A DNA stretch of 64,000 bases from Actinopolymorpha alba DSM 45243 (GCF_000373925.1 NZ_KB892790.1:62436-126435); one strand, 5' to 3'. Positions 34,964 through 45,033 are shown, numbered from the stretch's first letter. Notes: generated from the sequence alone by a model not told the origin. A program made the numbers and translations.

Positions 34964-35382
34964 GCCGTCCGTAGGCGGGCCGGTCTTCTCACGCTGAGAT
35001 CAGATCTCGCCAGCAGCCATGATCGCTGCACGCGCCAAACAGCACCGGGTAAGCCGGTTCGGCGTCAGTCAGCGCACAAAACCAGTGCGCCTCCCTCCTC
35101 CGCCTTGCCCACGCGGCGCCTCCTTGAGGGCCTGAGCACCAACGAGCTGCCCGGGCACGCCCGACAACTGAGGGCCCTGGCGCCCGCTGTGTGACCCGAA
35201 CCCCACCCGGCACTACGTCAGGCGCAGGAGCAGGTTCTCGGAGGCCACCACCCAAGACCAGCGCCTTCCGCAGTGCCGCGGTTGGGGGCGGGTCAGGAGC
35301 CTCTCCGAACGTAGCGAGGTCCGGCTGGCGGTGTGCCCGTGCACCTTCCGCGTCCCCGGCAGTGACAGCTACCATGCGACGC
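34964..35382. other. Gene-free spacer before the PadR gene
   Basis: About 420 bases. A leftward open frame covers much of it but has no family signs. I see no strong hairpin or repeat. The promoter of the PadR/HAAS pair should lie at the right end. Confidence 0.45.
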
Positions 35383-35733
35383 ATGGATCCCGGCGACGCA
35401 CGAAATGTGCTCACGCAGATGCGACGCGGCACGCTCGCCTACTGCGTGCTCGCCGTCCTACGCAGCGGTGAGAGGTACGGCTTCGAACTCGTCCGGCTCC
35501 TAAGCGCTGTCGACGGCATGGTGACGAGCGAAGGCACGATCTATCCGCTGCTCGCCCGCCTGCGCCGTCAGGGCCTCGTTGAGACCACCTGGCGGGAGTC
35601 GCCAGCCGGTCCGCCTCGCCGCTACTACCGCCTCACCCGTCTCGGCCGGCGCGCACTCGCCGACTTCACCGAAGAGTGGACGAGGTTCCGCGACGGAGTC
35701 GATTCCTTCCTTGCCGGCCAAACGGAGAGCTGA
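35383..35733 (+). CDS. PadR-family regulator
   Basis: The product is about 116 residues from ATG 35383 (MDPGDARNVLTQMRRG); ATG 35374 would add three. The winged helix is LAYCVLAVLRSGERYGFELV, then GTIYPLLARLRRQGLVETTW and RYYRLTRLGRRALADF. It is followed after 2 bases by a HAAS-domain membrane gene, a very common pair in which the regulator controls the membrane protein's own operon. The signal is unknown. Confidence 0.88.
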   Translation: MDPGDARNVLTQMRRGTLAYCVLAVLRSGERYGFELVRLLSAVDGMVTSEGTIYPLLARLRRQGLVETTWRESPAGPPRRYYRLTRLGRRALADFTEEWTRFRDGVDSFLAGQTES

Positions 35734-35735
35734 GC

Positions 35736-36437
35736 ATGAATTCCACCGGGACAGCCTTCGACGACTACCTCCGCCGGCTCGAAGCCGCGGCCCAGTCACT
35801 TCCGCCGGGACCCCGCGCCGAGCTTCTGGCACAGGTCCGCGAGCATCTCGACGCGCTGCGAGGAGAGCTCGACGACCAGGACGAGGCGGCGGTCCGCCAG
35901 GCCCTCGACCGGCTAGGCGACCCCGACGACATCGTCCGCGAAGCCATGGAGGCCGACGGATCCCCGCGTTTCGGAAGCGGGTCCGAGGCCCCTGGCGCTA
36001 CGGAAGCCCCGCGCTCCACGCCGGCCCGCTCACGCGCACCTGCGTTCGAGATGATCGCCGTCATCCTCCTCCTGGTCGGAGGGTTCGCCCTGGGCGTTGG
36101 CTGGATCGTCGGCCTGGTCATGACGTGGTCGTCGGCACGCTGGACCATCCGCGAGAAGCTCCTCGGCACCCTCGTCTGGCCCGGCGGCCTAATGAGCGTT
36201 TTCCTGCTCGACACCCTGACCGTGGGCTACGAGTCCTGTTCGGGCACCGTGGTCACGGACAGCGGAGCTATGGACGAGAGTGCTTCTGCGCCTGGGGACC
36301 AGATGGACTGCGTGACGTCGGGCTTCGTCCTCCCGTTGTGGGCGGGCATACCGGTGGGGATCCTGCTCGTGCTCGCCCCCTTTGCCACGGCCGCCTACCT
36401 GATCCACCGAGCCGCGCGTACTCGCACCACCAGCTGA
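35736..36437 (+). CDS. Membrane protein with an N-terminal HAAS domain
   Basis: The product has 233 residues from ATG 35736, two bases after the PadR stop, so the two are co-transcribed. The N-terminus FDDYLRRLEAAAQSLP, AQVREHLDALRGELDD and LDRLGDPDDIVREAM form the HAAS helices. Three to four membrane segments follow (AVILLLVGGFALGVGWIVGL and others). The protein probably serves as a membrane sensor or partner of PadR. Two cysteines in the outer loop (YESCSGT, QMDCVTSG) may form a disulfide. Confidence 0.8.
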   Translation: MNSTGTAFDDYLRRLEAAAQSLPPGPRAELLAQVREHLDALRGELDDQDEAAVRQALDRLGDPDDIVREAMEADGSPRFGSGSEAPGATEAPRSTPARSRAPAFEMIAVILLLVGGFALGVGWIVGLVMTWSSARWTIREKLLGTLVWPGGLMSVFLLDTLTVGYESCSGTVVTDSGAMDESASAPGDQMDCVTSGFVLPLWAGIPVGILLVLAPFATAAYLIHRAARTRTTS

Positions 36438-36496
36438 TGAGCCAGATGCGAGACGAGGCGACGTCACGCGCCAGTTCCCCTTGGTTGGGGACCCAA

Positions 36497-36581
36497 ATGA
36501 TCACGTATACGTGGTCATTACCTGCTTCGCATGGTGTCGGTGCCATGCAAGGCATGCATTGACCACGTATACGTGATCATT
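36497..36581. repeat. Inverted repeat of two GATCACGTATACGTGATC-type palindromes
   Basis: Two near-identical palindromes (36497-36519 and 36560-36581) are placed as inverted copies 40 bases apart. Each has the core CACGTATACGTG flanked by AATGATCA or a close variant. It lies after the HAAS gene (+) and before the end of the DUF2207 gene (-), that is, between convergent genes. A related palindrome is at 44299. It could work as a bidirectional terminator or be a mobile palindromic unit. Confidence 0.75.
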
Positions 36582-36680
36582 CAGGTCAGCGCAGAAAGGT
36601 CTCCACTCCTTGGCGTCCCAGCCGCCGAAACCAACCCGTCGAGGTCAGCGGGTTGTACGCAACGGGCGAAGGAGCGGCGT

Positions 36681-38411
36681 TCAGATCCGTAGCCGCCTGG
36701 ACGCGGAGATCGCACCGGACAGCGTGGTGACGAACGCGTCCACCGAATCGGCCAGGTCAACGCGGTGCCAGTTCTCCGGCGCGTGATACCAACCAAGCCC
36801 GGCATCGGGTTCGCCCGGCCGTCCCGACGCGGCCGATATCTCCGCCCAGCGGTCCTCCAGCCCGAACACCACGGCGTACGGCAGGAACCGCGCGACGAGT
36901 TCGGCCCGCGAGGATTCCGGCAGTTCGGAGCCGTCGGCACGCGCGAGGTACGCCCGGAAGTCATGCAGCCGGGACAGCAGCGCACTTCCCCGCGCCGTCC
37001 GCGCAGGCGCCACGTCGCCTCCCCACACCAGCACCCCGCCGGCGAGGACGAGGCCCAAGCCAACCAGACCCAGGTCGGTGAACGCCGCGAGGACGACCGT
37101 AATGACGAGTCCCGCGAGCGCGAGGACGCCGCCCGCTGTTGTCCACCGGGTGCGCACCGCGTCAGGACGCTGGCGGAACCATCCACGCGCGTGCACGTCG
37201 GCGTACAACTGCTCCTGCACCCGCCGCAACCCGTTGGTGAACGTACCCGCCAGCCCAGAGACGAGCACCGAGTCACGCCCCTCGAAGAGCAGATCGAGGA
37301 GGACGCGTTCGTACGGCAGCAACTCCTGCTCGCCAGCGTCGGTGCGGCGAAGCCGCCAGTCCGGCCGGCGATGCGGCGACGTCCGGCCGACCTCCTCGAT
37401 CACGAGGACACCGCGGACCGCGAGATCGAGCACCGTCGCCACGATGTCGATGACATCGGCGGTCTCGTCCACGATGGTCCCGAGCTGCCCGGGCCGGACG
37501 CGATCCGGTGGCACGAACTCCAGCCGGCCATCCACATCGACCAACGGGTGGTACGGCTCGCCGCCAGGTGACCTCGTGTCGCGGCCGCGCGTCCACCACA
37601 AGGCGACCACCGCGGCCGCGGCCAGCGCGAGCAGGCCGAGCGCGGTCCCAACCGCCACCGGTGTGAGGGCGAACGCCCGCGCGAGCGACCAGCGCCGGGC
37701 GAGCACCTGGTCAGCGTGCACGCCAGCGTTCACCGGCAGCCCGACGATGATCCTCATCCGCTCACCCGGAGCGAGATCTTCCTGGACGAACTCCGGATGA
37801 GGCAGCGCGGTCGCTGCCGTGCAGGGCATGCTCGAGCCATCCCCGCCTGCCAGGCAGGCCGCCCACGCGACCCTCGGCACGGACACGGTGGCGTGCACCG
37901 ACTCGACCTCTGCCTCCATGCCCTGCACCAGGGGCCAGCTGAGCTCGAGCCCTTCGGGTGTACGCCGGACCGCCCCGCTGATCGCGTACTCCAGCCGCAC
38001 CGTGTGCCGCCCGGTCTGCGCCCTGGTGAACGCGAGCGCGACCCTGGCAACACCGTCCTCGTCTGACCGCTCCGCGCGGACCGGCCGGCCATCCAGCGAC
38101 GCCTTCAGACCGGTGACCGTGAAGACCTGGTCGTGTGCCTCGTCGTAGCGAGCCCGGGTCTGGAGGGTACGCCGGACCGCGCCGGCCGGCTCAGCCCCGA
38201 AGTCGTATCGATGGGTCTCGACCACGTGCAGCGAGCCATCGGCGGCGAGGCGCACCTTGGCATCGAGCTCCATCAGCCGCGCGGAAACCGCCGCCGCGGC
38301 CGGAACCGGGCGGAGCGCCACCGCCAGCGTGGCGACCACCACCGCGAGGAGTACCACCAGAAGGGCGGACCCGCGGGCCACGGCGATCAAGGAGAGCCGT
38401 CCGCGAACCAT
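36681..38411 (-). CDS. DUF2207 membrane protein
   Basis: The product is about 576 residues from ATG 38411; GTG 38417 is possible. It has a hydrophobic start acting as signal or anchor, then a large external DUF2207 domain (VRLAADGSLHVVETHRYDF, then GLELSWPLVQGMEAEVES). A membrane helix follows at about 250 (LGLLALAAAAVVALWW), and a cytoplasmic part and two more helices come later. This family is common in Gram-positive bacteria and has no known function. It is divergent from the YpfJ-like protease and shares a short promoter region with it. Confidence 0.82.
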   Translation of the reverse strand: MVRGRLSLIAVARGSALLVVLLAVVVATLAVALRPVPAAAAVSARLMELDAKVRLAADGSLHVVETHRYDFGAEPAGAVRRTLQTRARYDEAHDQVFTVTGLKASLDGRPVRAERSDEDGVARVALAFTRAQTGRHTVRLEYAISGAVRRTPEGLELSWPLVQGMEAEVESVHATVSVPRVAWAACLAGGDGSSMPCTAATALPHPEFVQEDLAPGERMRIIVGLPVNAGVHADQVLARRWSLARAFALTPVAVGTALGLLALAAAAVVALWWTRGRDTRSPGGEPYHPLVDVDGRLEFVPPDRVRPGQLGTIVDETADVIDIVATVLDLAVRGVLVIEEVGRTSPHRRPDWRLRRTDAGEQELLPYERVLLDLLFEGRDSVLVSGLAGTFTNGLRRVQEQLYADVHARGWFRQRPDAVRTRWTTAGGVLALAGLVITVVLAAFTDLGLVGLGLVLAGGVLVWGGDVAPARTARGSALLSRLHDFRAYLARADGSELPESSRAELVARFLPYAVVFGLEDRWAEISAASGRPGEPDAGLGWYHAPENWHRVDLADSVDAFVTTLSGAISASRRLRI

Positions 38412-38452
38412 GTCCACACAGTAGTGTCAGCCGCGGACCCGAAGGAGGCAGC

Positions 38453-39484
38453 GTGTCGTACGACTACGGCGGATGGCCTTCCGGGTCCTACCACGCCCGC
38501 ATGCGCCGCCGCCGACAACGACGCGGTCCGGGGCTCTTCGCTCGACTGGTTCGCGTCGTCGTCTTCCTGTCCCTGTTGGGGTTCGTCGCCTCGATCCTGC
38601 AGAACCAATTCGCCGGTACTTTGCCCGGGAGCGGTACGCCGGGCGGCACGTTCCCCGGAATTCCTGACAGCTCACGGGTTCCTGGCGACTCTCAAGAAAC
38701 CACCGACCCCGAGGCGTCCGGCGGGCTTGACGATCGGGTGGGCACGTCATCTCACGCCCGCTCGGCGGTCACCGTCCTGCAGCGCAATCGCTTCTACGCG
38801 GTCGGCGGGCTTTCCCAGGTGGACTGCCCGGCGCCCTCCCTGGCCAGCGCGACCACCCGCGCCCAGCGCACGTACGACGAACGCGTCTTCGGCTGCCTCG
38901 TCCGCGCCTGGTCCGATCTCCTCGGCAAGGCGGGGTTGACGACCACCAGTCCGAAGCTGTTCGTCTTCGACTCGCCCGGCAGCAGCCCGTGTGGTTCGTT
39001 CCGCCCGCGCGAGGGCACCACGCTGGCGTTCTACTGCCCGGTGAACGCGACGATGTACGCCGACGTACGCCAGATGGCCCGCAGCTTCCCCAGCGAGCAC
39101 CACATCGCCTACGCGTTGGTGATCGCCCACGAGTACGGCCACCATCTCCAGAACGTCGCGGGAATCCTCAACGCCGAAAGCGCTCTCGCCTACACGCAAC
39201 CCGAGCTTGACATGGAGCTGTCCCGGCGTACGGAGGTCCAGGCGTCCTGTTTCGCCGGCATGTTCGTCCGGTCGATCGAGGCGAGCTATCCGCTTACCGG
39301 CACGCAGCGGCGGGCGTTCGCCTACTACGCCACCCGTGCGTTCGGCGACTCCGAGAGCGCTCCGCCAACGGAACGAAGCCACGGATCCCCACCCACGCAG
39401 GGCCGCTGGATCTTCCGTGGGTTCGACGCGAACGACGCGGCCCGCTGCAACAGCTACCAGGCCCCGGCCTCCGACGTCCAGTGA
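38453..39484 (+). CDS. YpfJ-like neutral zinc metallopeptidase
   Basis: GTG 38453 follows GAAGGAGG at ideal spacing and gives 343 residues. A basic start (RMRRRRQRRG), one membrane helix (FARLVRVVVFLSLLGF), a Gly/Pro linker and a protease domain follow. H226-E227-x2-H230 lies in IAHEYGHHLQ; the third ligand is probably the Glu in MELSRRTEVQASCF. The active part faces outside. A metallopeptidase role is assigned from the family; the substrate is unknown. Confidence 0.88.
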   Translation: MSYDYGGWPSGSYHARMRRRRQRRGPGLFARLVRVVVFLSLLGFVASILQNQFAGTLPGSGTPGGTFPGIPDSSRVPGDSQETTDPEASGGLDDRVGTSSHARSAVTVLQRNRFYAVGGLSQVDCPAPSLASATTRAQRTYDERVFGCLVRAWSDLLGKAGLTTTSPKLFVFDSPGSSPCGSFRPREGTTLAFYCPVNATMYADVRQMARSFPSEHHIAYALVIAHEYGHHLQNVAGILNAESALAYTQPELDMELSRRTEVQASCFAGMFVRSIEASYPLTGTQRRAFAYYATRAFGDSESAPPTERSHGSPPTQGRWIFRGFDANDAARCNSYQAPASDVQ

Positions 39485-39536
39485 GCCACGATCGACCGGG
39501 GCATTCTCCGCGACCCCTCAGAGGTCCCGCGACCTC

Positions 39537-41150
39537 TTAGTCCGGCAACTCGATGGACAGCGCGTGGCGGAAGAGGTTACGCGGATCCCACCGCGCCTTG
39601 ATCCGCTGCAACCTCGGGTAGTTCTCCTTGTAGTACAACGCATGCCACGGCACGCCTGAGGTGTTCCAGGCCGGATCCGCGAGGTCGACGTCGGGATAGT
39701 TGACGTACGAGCCGTCGTTGACGGAGTTCGGCACCGGGACACCACCGGTGTCGGCGTACACCTCGCGGTACACCGACCGGACCCAGGCGAGATTCTCGGC
39801 GTCCTCGCCGGGGTTGTCCCACGAGGCGGTGTAGACGACCTTCATGATGGAGTCCCGCTGCGCGGTCGCGGTGGCGGATGGCGTGACGGTGTTGACCTGT
39901 CCGCCGTACGGCACGAGCAGCGCCAGAGAGTTCGGGTTGCGGTAGTCGGGGTTGGTCAGGTGCTTGTGCAGCGTCGTGATCTGCCCATCCGAGTAACCCT
40001 TCCGGAGGTAGGCAGCCTTCAGCTTCGCCCGGTTGGGCGTGGCGGTCTCCTGGATCGACCGGGCCCGGGTCGAGGCGAGGAATGGCCCTTCGACCGGCTC
40101 ACCGACATACGGCGTGGGCTCGACTCCCTCGACGACGGCCGCATGGAACGCCGCGAGCCGAGCCTTCGCGTCCGGGATCCCCGCGTCGATCTGGGTGGAC
40201 AGCAGGAATCCGTCATTGGCGCTGGTGGGAATCAGGAACGGGCTGTAGAGACTGGCGTACGGCGAATCCGGTGCGGAGTGTTTTTCGTACCAGCCAAAGA
40301 AGTTCGAGAGGGTACGCGCGAACCCCGCCTTCGTGACCGTTTTCCAGTCCCAGACGACATAGCTACTCAGCAACGCGGCGGGCGGCTTCGGCAGCGCCCG
40401 GCTGGGATCCGTGCCAGACACACCAGAGCTCCGCATGAAATAGCGGGTGACGACGCCGAAGTTACCTCCGCCACCGCCGGTGTGCGCCCACCATAGATCG
40501 CGATTCGGATCGGATGGCTCCCTGGTGGCGACGACAGGGCGGGCCCGACCCGCACGGTCCACCACGACAACCTCGACGGCATACAGGTGATCGACGACGG
40601 AGCCGAAGAGCCGGGACAGCGGACCATATCCGCCCCCGGAGAAATGCCCGCCGACGCCCACCGACAGGCACCCGCCACCGGGAACGGTCACCCCCCAGCC
40701 GTAGTAGAGCGCCTTGTAGACCTGATCCAACGTCGCGCCAGCGCCGATCGCGAACGCCCGCCGCCGCGCGTCATAGGTGACCTCAGACAACTGTGAAAGG
40801 TCCAGGATCACCTTGACCTTCGGGTCGTCCACGAAGTTCTCGAAACAATGACCGCCGCCGCGTACGGCGATCCGTTTTCCGGACCTGACAGCGTCTTCGA
40901 CGGCCCGCACCACCTGCTCGGTGGAGTCGACCACCGTGACGTAGTCGGGCGTGCCGACGAACCGGCGGTTGTTGCCGCGCAGCACCAGGTCGGCATATCG
41001 CGGATCGTCCGGCACGACGCGCGCGCCTTCGCGTGCAGGCGTGGTGGCCGCGTGCGCTGGAGCGGCCGGGGCCAGCCCAACACCCCCGGCCAGGCCGAAT
41101 GCCGCTCCACCGGCGGCGCCGAGAAGTCCGCGACGGGTGACCTCAGACAT
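39537..41150 (-). CDS. Exported FAD-dependent oxidoreductase with a bicovalent flavin (BBE type)
   Basis: ATG 41150 is chosen because GGGGGAG lies 9 bases upstream; the product has 537 residues. A Tat-type signal (TRRGLLGAAGG) ends near PAHA. The FAD_binding_4 domain has H101 in RGGGHCFEN and C161 in PGGGCLSVG, exactly 60 residues apart, as in oxidases that bind FAD through both a histidine and a cysteine (berberine-bridge and gluco-oligosaccharide oxidase group). A BBE domain closes the protein (YYKENYPRLQRIKARWDPRN). It likely oxidises a sugar or an alkaloid-like compound outside the cell and makes H2O2. Confidence 0.9.
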   Translation of the reverse strand: MSEVTRRGLLGAAGGAAFGLAGGVGLAPAAPAHAATTPAREGARVVPDDPRYADLVLRGNNRRFVGTPDYVTVVDSTEQVVRAVEDAVRSGKRIAVRGGGHCFENFVDDPKVKVILDLSQLSEVTYDARRRAFAIGAGATLDQVYKALYYGWGVTVPGGGCLSVGVGGHFSGGGYGPLSRLFGSVVDHLYAVEVVVVDRAGRARPVVATREPSDPNRDLWWAHTGGGGGNFGVVTRYFMRSSGVSGTDPSRALPKPPAALLSSYVVWDWKTVTKAGFARTLSNFFGWYEKHSAPDSPYASLYSPFLIPTSANDGFLLSTQIDAGIPDAKARLAAFHAAVVEGVEPTPYVGEPVEGPFLASTRARSIQETATPNRAKLKAAYLRKGYSDGQITTLHKHLTNPDYRNPNSLALLVPYGGQVNTVTPSATATAQRDSIMKVVYTASWDNPGEDAENLAWVRSVYREVYADTGGVPVPNSVNDGSYVNYPDVDLADPAWNTSGVPWHALYYKENYPRLQRIKARWDPRNLFRHALSIELPD

Positions 41151-41279
41151 GAACAGCAACTCCCCCAGGATGCGTGGATACACGTTCAGACCGTCTTGGA
41201 CGCTAATGAGCGAACAGGACTGAGGACATCCACCAAACGGAGGACTGACGTCCGCCGATCACCTGATTCGCGGCGCCGC

Positions 41280-41786
41280 CTACGCGCCGGTGTCGAGGCG
41301 TACGACCAGCGCGGTGGCGAACGCCGCCAACCCTTCGCCCCGGCCGGTGAAGCCCAGCCCGTCGGTGGTCTTCGCCGCGACCGAGACAGGCGCTCCGCAG
41401 GCCGCGCTGAGGACCTGCTCGGCTTCCTCGCGACGCGGCCCGATCCGTGGACGAACGCCCACGATCTGCACCGCGACGTTCCCGATCCGCCACCCGGCCT
41501 CGGTGACCCGGCGGGCCATCTCTGTGAGCAACGCCACACCGGAGGCACCCGCCCACGCGGGGTCCGACGTACCGATCTGCGCTCCAAGGTCTCCGAGCCC
41601 GGCCGCCGACAGGAGGGCGTCGCAACAGGCGTGTGCGGCCACGTCACCGTCGGAGTGTCCGGACAGGCCCACGTCCTGATCGGGCCAGAGCAGACCAGCC
41701 ACCCACATCTCGCGCCCCGACGCGAAGGGGTGGACGTCGACGCCCGTGCCGACCCTCGGCAGCGGCATGGGATCAGCGAGCGCCAT
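41280..41786 (-). CDS. ispF: 2-C-methyl-D-erythritol 2,4-cyclodiphosphate synthase
   Basis: ATG 41786 gives 168 residues and overlaps ispD by 14 bases; ATG 41768 would avoid the overlap and also fits. It makes the cyclic diphosphate in the non-mevalonate isoprenoid pathway. Visible: the zinc ligands in GVDVHPF and [17 protein letters not shown], the dimer-loop stretch [12 protein letters not shown], and [16 protein letters not shown] near the end. It is the second gene after ispD in the usual actinobacterial order carD-ispD-ispF. Confidence 0.92.
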   Translation of the reverse strand: MALADPMPLPRVGTGVDVHPFASGREMWVAGLLWPDQDVGLSGHSDGDVAAHACCDALLSAAGLGDLGAQIGTSDPAWAGASGVALLTEMARRVTEAGWRIGNVAVQIVGVRPRIGPRREEAEQVLSAACGAPVSVAAKTTDGLGFTGRGEGLAAFATALVVRLDTGA

Positions 41787-42486
41787 CGGCCCGTTGCTTC
41801 GCGAGCAGAGCCTCGGCAACCACCAGGTCAAGTGGCCGGGTCACCTTGAACGCCTCCTCGGCGCCCGGGATCGCCACCACGCAGCCGCCCAGCTTCTCGA
41901 CCAGGCCGGCGTCGTCGGTGATGGTGGCGAGTTCCTGCTCACCTGCCTCAGCCGCCCAGGCGTGGGCCTTGGCGAGCAGGAAACGCCGGAAGCCCTGTGG
42001 CGTCTGGACGGCCCGCAGCTGCTGGCGGTCGAGCGTACGGACGACGGTGCCGCCCGCGACCTCCTTCACCGTGTCGGCGAGGGGTACGACGGGTACGCAT
42101 GCATCCGCGCGCTCGCGTACCGCTGCCGCGACCGCATCCACGAGTTCCGGTGGTGCGAGCGGCCGCGCGGCATCGTGCACCAGAACGACGTCCACCTCGG
42201 CCGGCAACGCGGCGAGAGCACGGGCCACAGACTCGCGACGGTCTTCGCCGCCCGGGAGTACCCGCACCTCCGCACCCCACTCGAAGTCGGCAAGCAGGCG
42301 TTCGACCGCGAGGACGTCGTCGGACGGTGCCGCGACGACGATCAGGTCGACCGCCCGGGCCCGGGCGAGCGCACGAACGGCATGCACCAGCAACGGCGCG
42401 CCGCCGATGGTGCGAAGGGCTTTGGGAGTGCCAGGACCAAGGCGTTCACCACGCCCGGCGGCAGGAACGATCGCAGCGGTTCTCAT
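41773..42486 (-). CDS. ispD: 2-C-methyl-D-erythritol 4-phosphate cytidylyltransferase
   Basis: ATG 42486 ([17 protein letters not shown]) gives 237 residues; the upstream extension lacks a family match. It attaches CMP to methylerythritol phosphate. Visible: the CTP-binding loop [10 protein letters not shown] with the family lysine in [27 protein letters not shown] and [14 protein letters not shown]. It overlaps ispF and is co-transcribed. It follows carD after about 120 bases. Confidence 0.92.
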   Translation of the reverse strand: MRTAAIVPAAGRGERLGPGTPKALRTIGGAPLLVHAVRALARARAVDLIVVAAPSDDVLAVERLLADFEWGAEVRVLPGGEDRRESVARALAALPAEVDVVLVHDAARPLAPPELVDAVAAAVRERADACVPVVPLADTVKEVAGGTVVRTLDRQQLRAVQTPQGFRRFLLAKAHAWAAEAGEQELATITDDAGLVEKLGGCVVAIPGAEEAFKVTRPLDLVVAEALLAKQRADGAR

Positions 42487-42607
42487 CAACTTCAGTCGGG
42501 CAGGGCTCAGAGCCAGAGGGCAGGCAGAAGGACGACACATCCAACGTCAATGGTGCCGCCGAGAATCCTTGGCCCCGGTCGGAACCGGAGCCAAGGATTG
42601 TGCGGCA

Positions 42608-43093
42608 TCAGGAGGCGAGCACCTCGTCAAGAAGCGTCTCGGCCTTGTCCTCGTTGGTGTTTTCGGCAAGTGCGAGCTCGGAGACGAGAATCTGGCGAGC
42701 CTTCGCCAGCATCCGCTTCTCACCCGCGGACAACCCGCGGTCGCGCTCACGGCGCCAGAGGTCGCGAACGACCTCCGCAACTTTGATCACGTCACCCGAA
42801 GCAAGCTTCTCGAGGTTGGCCTTGTAGCGCCGCGACCAGTTGGTGGGCTCCTCCGTATGCGGTGCGCGAAGAACTTCGAAGACCTTCTCGAGACCATCCT
42901 GACCAACCACGTCGCGGACGCCGACCAGGTCGACGTTGTCCGCCGGGACCCGGACAATGAGATCGCTTTGTGCAACGATGCGAAGGACGAGGTAGGTCTT
43001 GTCCTCGCCCTTGATCTTGCGAGTCTCGATGTCATCGATGACGGCAGCCCCATGATGGGGGTACACCACTGTCTCGCCGACCTTGAAAGTCAT
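42608..43093 (-). CDS. carD: CarD-family RNA polymerase-binding regulator
   Basis: The product has 161 residues and starts at ATG 43093 ([19 protein letters not shown]). CarD binds the RNA polymerase beta subunit through its N-terminal Tudor-like domain and stabilises open promoter complexes with its basic C-terminal helices ([39 protein letters not shown]). Both parts are intact. It precedes ispD/ispF, a conserved actinobacterial order. The long spacer upstream should contain its promoter. Confidence 0.95.
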   Translation of the reverse strand: MTFKVGETVVYPHHGAAVIDDIETRKIKGEDKTYLVLRIVAQSDLIVRVPADNVDLVGVRDVVGQDGLEKVFEVLRAPHTEEPTNWSRRYKANLEKLASGDVIKVAEVVRDLWRRERDRGLSAGEKRMLAKARQILVSELALAENTNEDKAETLLDEVLAS

Positions 43094-43609
43094 ATGTCAG
43101 GTACCCCTTCCTTGGTGACAAGGGTAACACGGGGCGATCGTGACGCCCTCGGCGTTTCCGCAGGTCAGGGCCCCGATGAGGGCTTGACAAGCCGTCAGTC
43201 GTCGTGCTCGCGCGGGCCATGGCGCTGGTTGCGGGCGACTCAGTGCCGTTTGTCACAGGGACGAAATGGCTGGTGACCACCGCCAGTGTCGACCGGTCAC
43301 GACCGGCCGGCGCCGACCCCCGGAATCCCACCGCGGGACCCGAGGACGCAGCGTGAACGGCCCGACGGCATCAAGAGGCCAGTCGACTTCGTACCAGACG
43401 TACTCAGAACGGACCTACGAGCGGTTCCGTCACCAGCCAGACACCATCCATCGCCGCCCTCACCACGAACGCCACCGCCACCGCTAGCACGCCACCGGGC
43501 CACCGACGTGGAGGTCGCGCCGGTGGCGGGTCACCTTCGCGCCGGTCGCGCGGGTGGGCCCGATACGCTGTCGTCCGCGCTGAGTGTGCTCGACCGAGGA
43601 AGGAACGCC
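43094..43609. other. Spacer between divergent carD and the lipoprotein gene
   Basis: About 515 bases. Open frames on both strands are arginine- and serine-rich and have no family resemblance. I find no repeat or strong hairpin. Both promoters must lie here. Confidence 0.5.
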
Positions 43610-44185
43610 GTGCTGTCATCGAAGGTCAAGCGCGGGCTCGTGGCGGGCCTGGTCGCCATCAGCCTTCCCGCCCTCGCCGCCTGTGCCGCCAGCTACGGCG
43701 CCGAGACCCAGCAGCCCTACACACCCTCCGACGGGGTGTGGGCCAACTCCGACGGTCTCGAGCTGCGCAACATCCTCGCGGTCTCGCCGAAGGATGGCTC
43801 CGCCACCTTGATCGGCACGATCCTCAACGGCGGGTCACGCGACGACCGGCTGGTCAACGTCACCTTCCGCGGCGGGCGGGCGGCGTTCGGGACGTCCCCG
43901 ATCACGCTGCCGGCTCGCGAGCCGCGGGTGCTCGGTGTCGACTCCAGCCTCGGCCGGGCCGTACCCGTCGCGCTCGAGGGGAGCCCGCTCAAGAGCGGCC
44001 TGGTCGTTCCACTGACGTTCGAGTTCGAACGCGCCGGCAGCGTCACGCTGGACGTCCTCGTGGTCCCGGATCAGGGACCGTACGCCACGGTGCCCGCGCC
44101 CGGCGCCACACTGAGGCCGACGGTCAGCGCGCCTCCGGTCCCGGCCACGCCGTCTCCCAAGGCTGAGGACCACGGCGGCCACTGA
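43610..44185 (+). CDS. Secreted lipoprotein of unknown function
   Basis: GTG 43610 follows AGGAAGGA. The product has 191 residues. The signal ends in a lipobox LPALAAC, so the mature protein is a lipid-anchored surface protein. The mature part is an immunoglobulin-like beta fold (LELRNILAVSPKDGSATLIG, LTFEFERAGSVTLDVLVVP) with a Pro-rich end. It resembles small actinobacterial lipoproteins near senX3/regX3 without a known role. A palindromic repeat separates it from the convergent regX3. Confidence 0.78.
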   Translation: MLSSKVKRGLVAGLVAISLPALAACAASYGAETQQPYTPSDGVWANSDGLELRNILAVSPKDGSATLIGTILNGGSRDDRLVNVTFRGGRAAFGTSPITLPAREPRVLGVDSSLGRAVPVALEGSPLKSGLVVPLTFEFERAGSVTLDVLVVPDQGPYATVPAPGATLRPTVSAPPVPATPSPKAEDHGGH

Positions 44186-44233
44186 ACGACGGTCACGGAA
44201 CGACGGTCAGCCCTCGCTGACAGCGTTCCGCTC

Positions 44234-44326
44234 GGGAACGATCACGTTTGCTTGGCAAATCCCCACGATGCAAGCTCAATTCACGACGCATCGTGGGGAA
44301 TGATCACGTAAACGTGATCATTCCCC
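44234..44326. repeat. Compound palindrome between convergent genes
   Basis: A perfect dyad (GGGGAATGATCACGTA with its mirror, 44295-44326) adjoins an 11-bp stem-loop (CCCCACGATGC 44261-44271 with GCATCGTGGGG 44288-44298), and a further GATCACGTTTG half-copy is at 44240. It lies between the lipoprotein (+) and regX3 (-) ends. Shape and core match the element at 36497, so these are probably the same family and may stop transcription from both sides. Confidence 0.75.
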
Positions 44327-44352
44327 ACCGCCCGCAAGCGTCGCCCTCGTGA

Positions 44353-45033
44353 TCAGGCTTCGAACTTGTAGCCGAGACCGCGGACCGTCACCAGGTGCCG
44401 CGGGTTGGACGGGTCGGGTTCGATCTTCGCCCGCAGTCGCTTGACATGGACGTCCAGCGTCTTGGTGTCACCCACGTAGTCGGCGCCCCACACGCGGTCG
44501 ATGAGCTGCCCCCGGGTGAGCACCCGCCCGGTGTTGCGGAGGAACATCTCCAGCAGCTCGAACTCCTTCAGCGGCAGCCGGGTGTCGGACCCACCGACCG
44601 TGACCACGTGCCGCTCGACGTCCATCCGAACCGGCCCGCCTTCGAGGACCGCCTGGACGACCTCGCTCACCTCGGTGCCCCGCCGTAGGACGGCCCGGAT
44701 GCGCGCCACGAGCTCGCGCGGGCTGAACGGCTTCGTGACGTAGTCGTCGGCGCCGAGTTCGAGACCCACCACCTTGTCGACTTCGGTGTCCTTCGCGGTC
44801 ACCATGATGACCGGAACGTTGGAGCGGCGCCGCAGCTCACGGCACACCTCCGTCCCGGGAATGCCGGGCAGCATCAGGTCGAGGAGGACGATGTCGGCGC
44901 CACCGCGATCGAACTCCTCCAAAGCGACGTTGCCGTTCGCGGCCAGTGCGACCTCGAACCCTTCTTTCCGAAGCATGTACGAGAGCGCATCGCTGTAGCT
45001 CTCCTCGTCCTCGACGACGAGAACACGAGTCAC
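44353..45033 (-). CDS. regX3: Response regulator RegX3
   Basis: The product has 226 residues: a receiver domain with acidic pocket E8/D9 and phospho-acceptor D52 (DIVLLDLMLPG), then an OmpR-type winged helix (LPLKEFELLEMFLRN, RTRVWGADY-like region, TKTLDVHVKRLRAKIE). Position directly after senX3 with an ATGA overlap identifies it as the phosphate-starvation regulator RegX3. Together with SenX3 it should act on PHO boxes; one is found between senX3 and phoU. Confidence 0.95.
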   Translation of the reverse strand: MTRVLVVEDEESYSDALSYMLRKEGFEVALAANGNVALEEFDRGGADIVLLDLMLPGIPGTEVCRELRRRSNVPVIMVTAKDTEVDKVVGLELGADDYVTKPFSPRELVARIRAVLRRGTEVSEVVQAVLEGGPVRMDVERHVVTVGGSDTRLPLKEFELLEMFLRNTGRVLTRGQLIDRVWGADYVGDTKTLDVHVKRLRAKIEPDPSNPRHLVTVRGLGYKFEA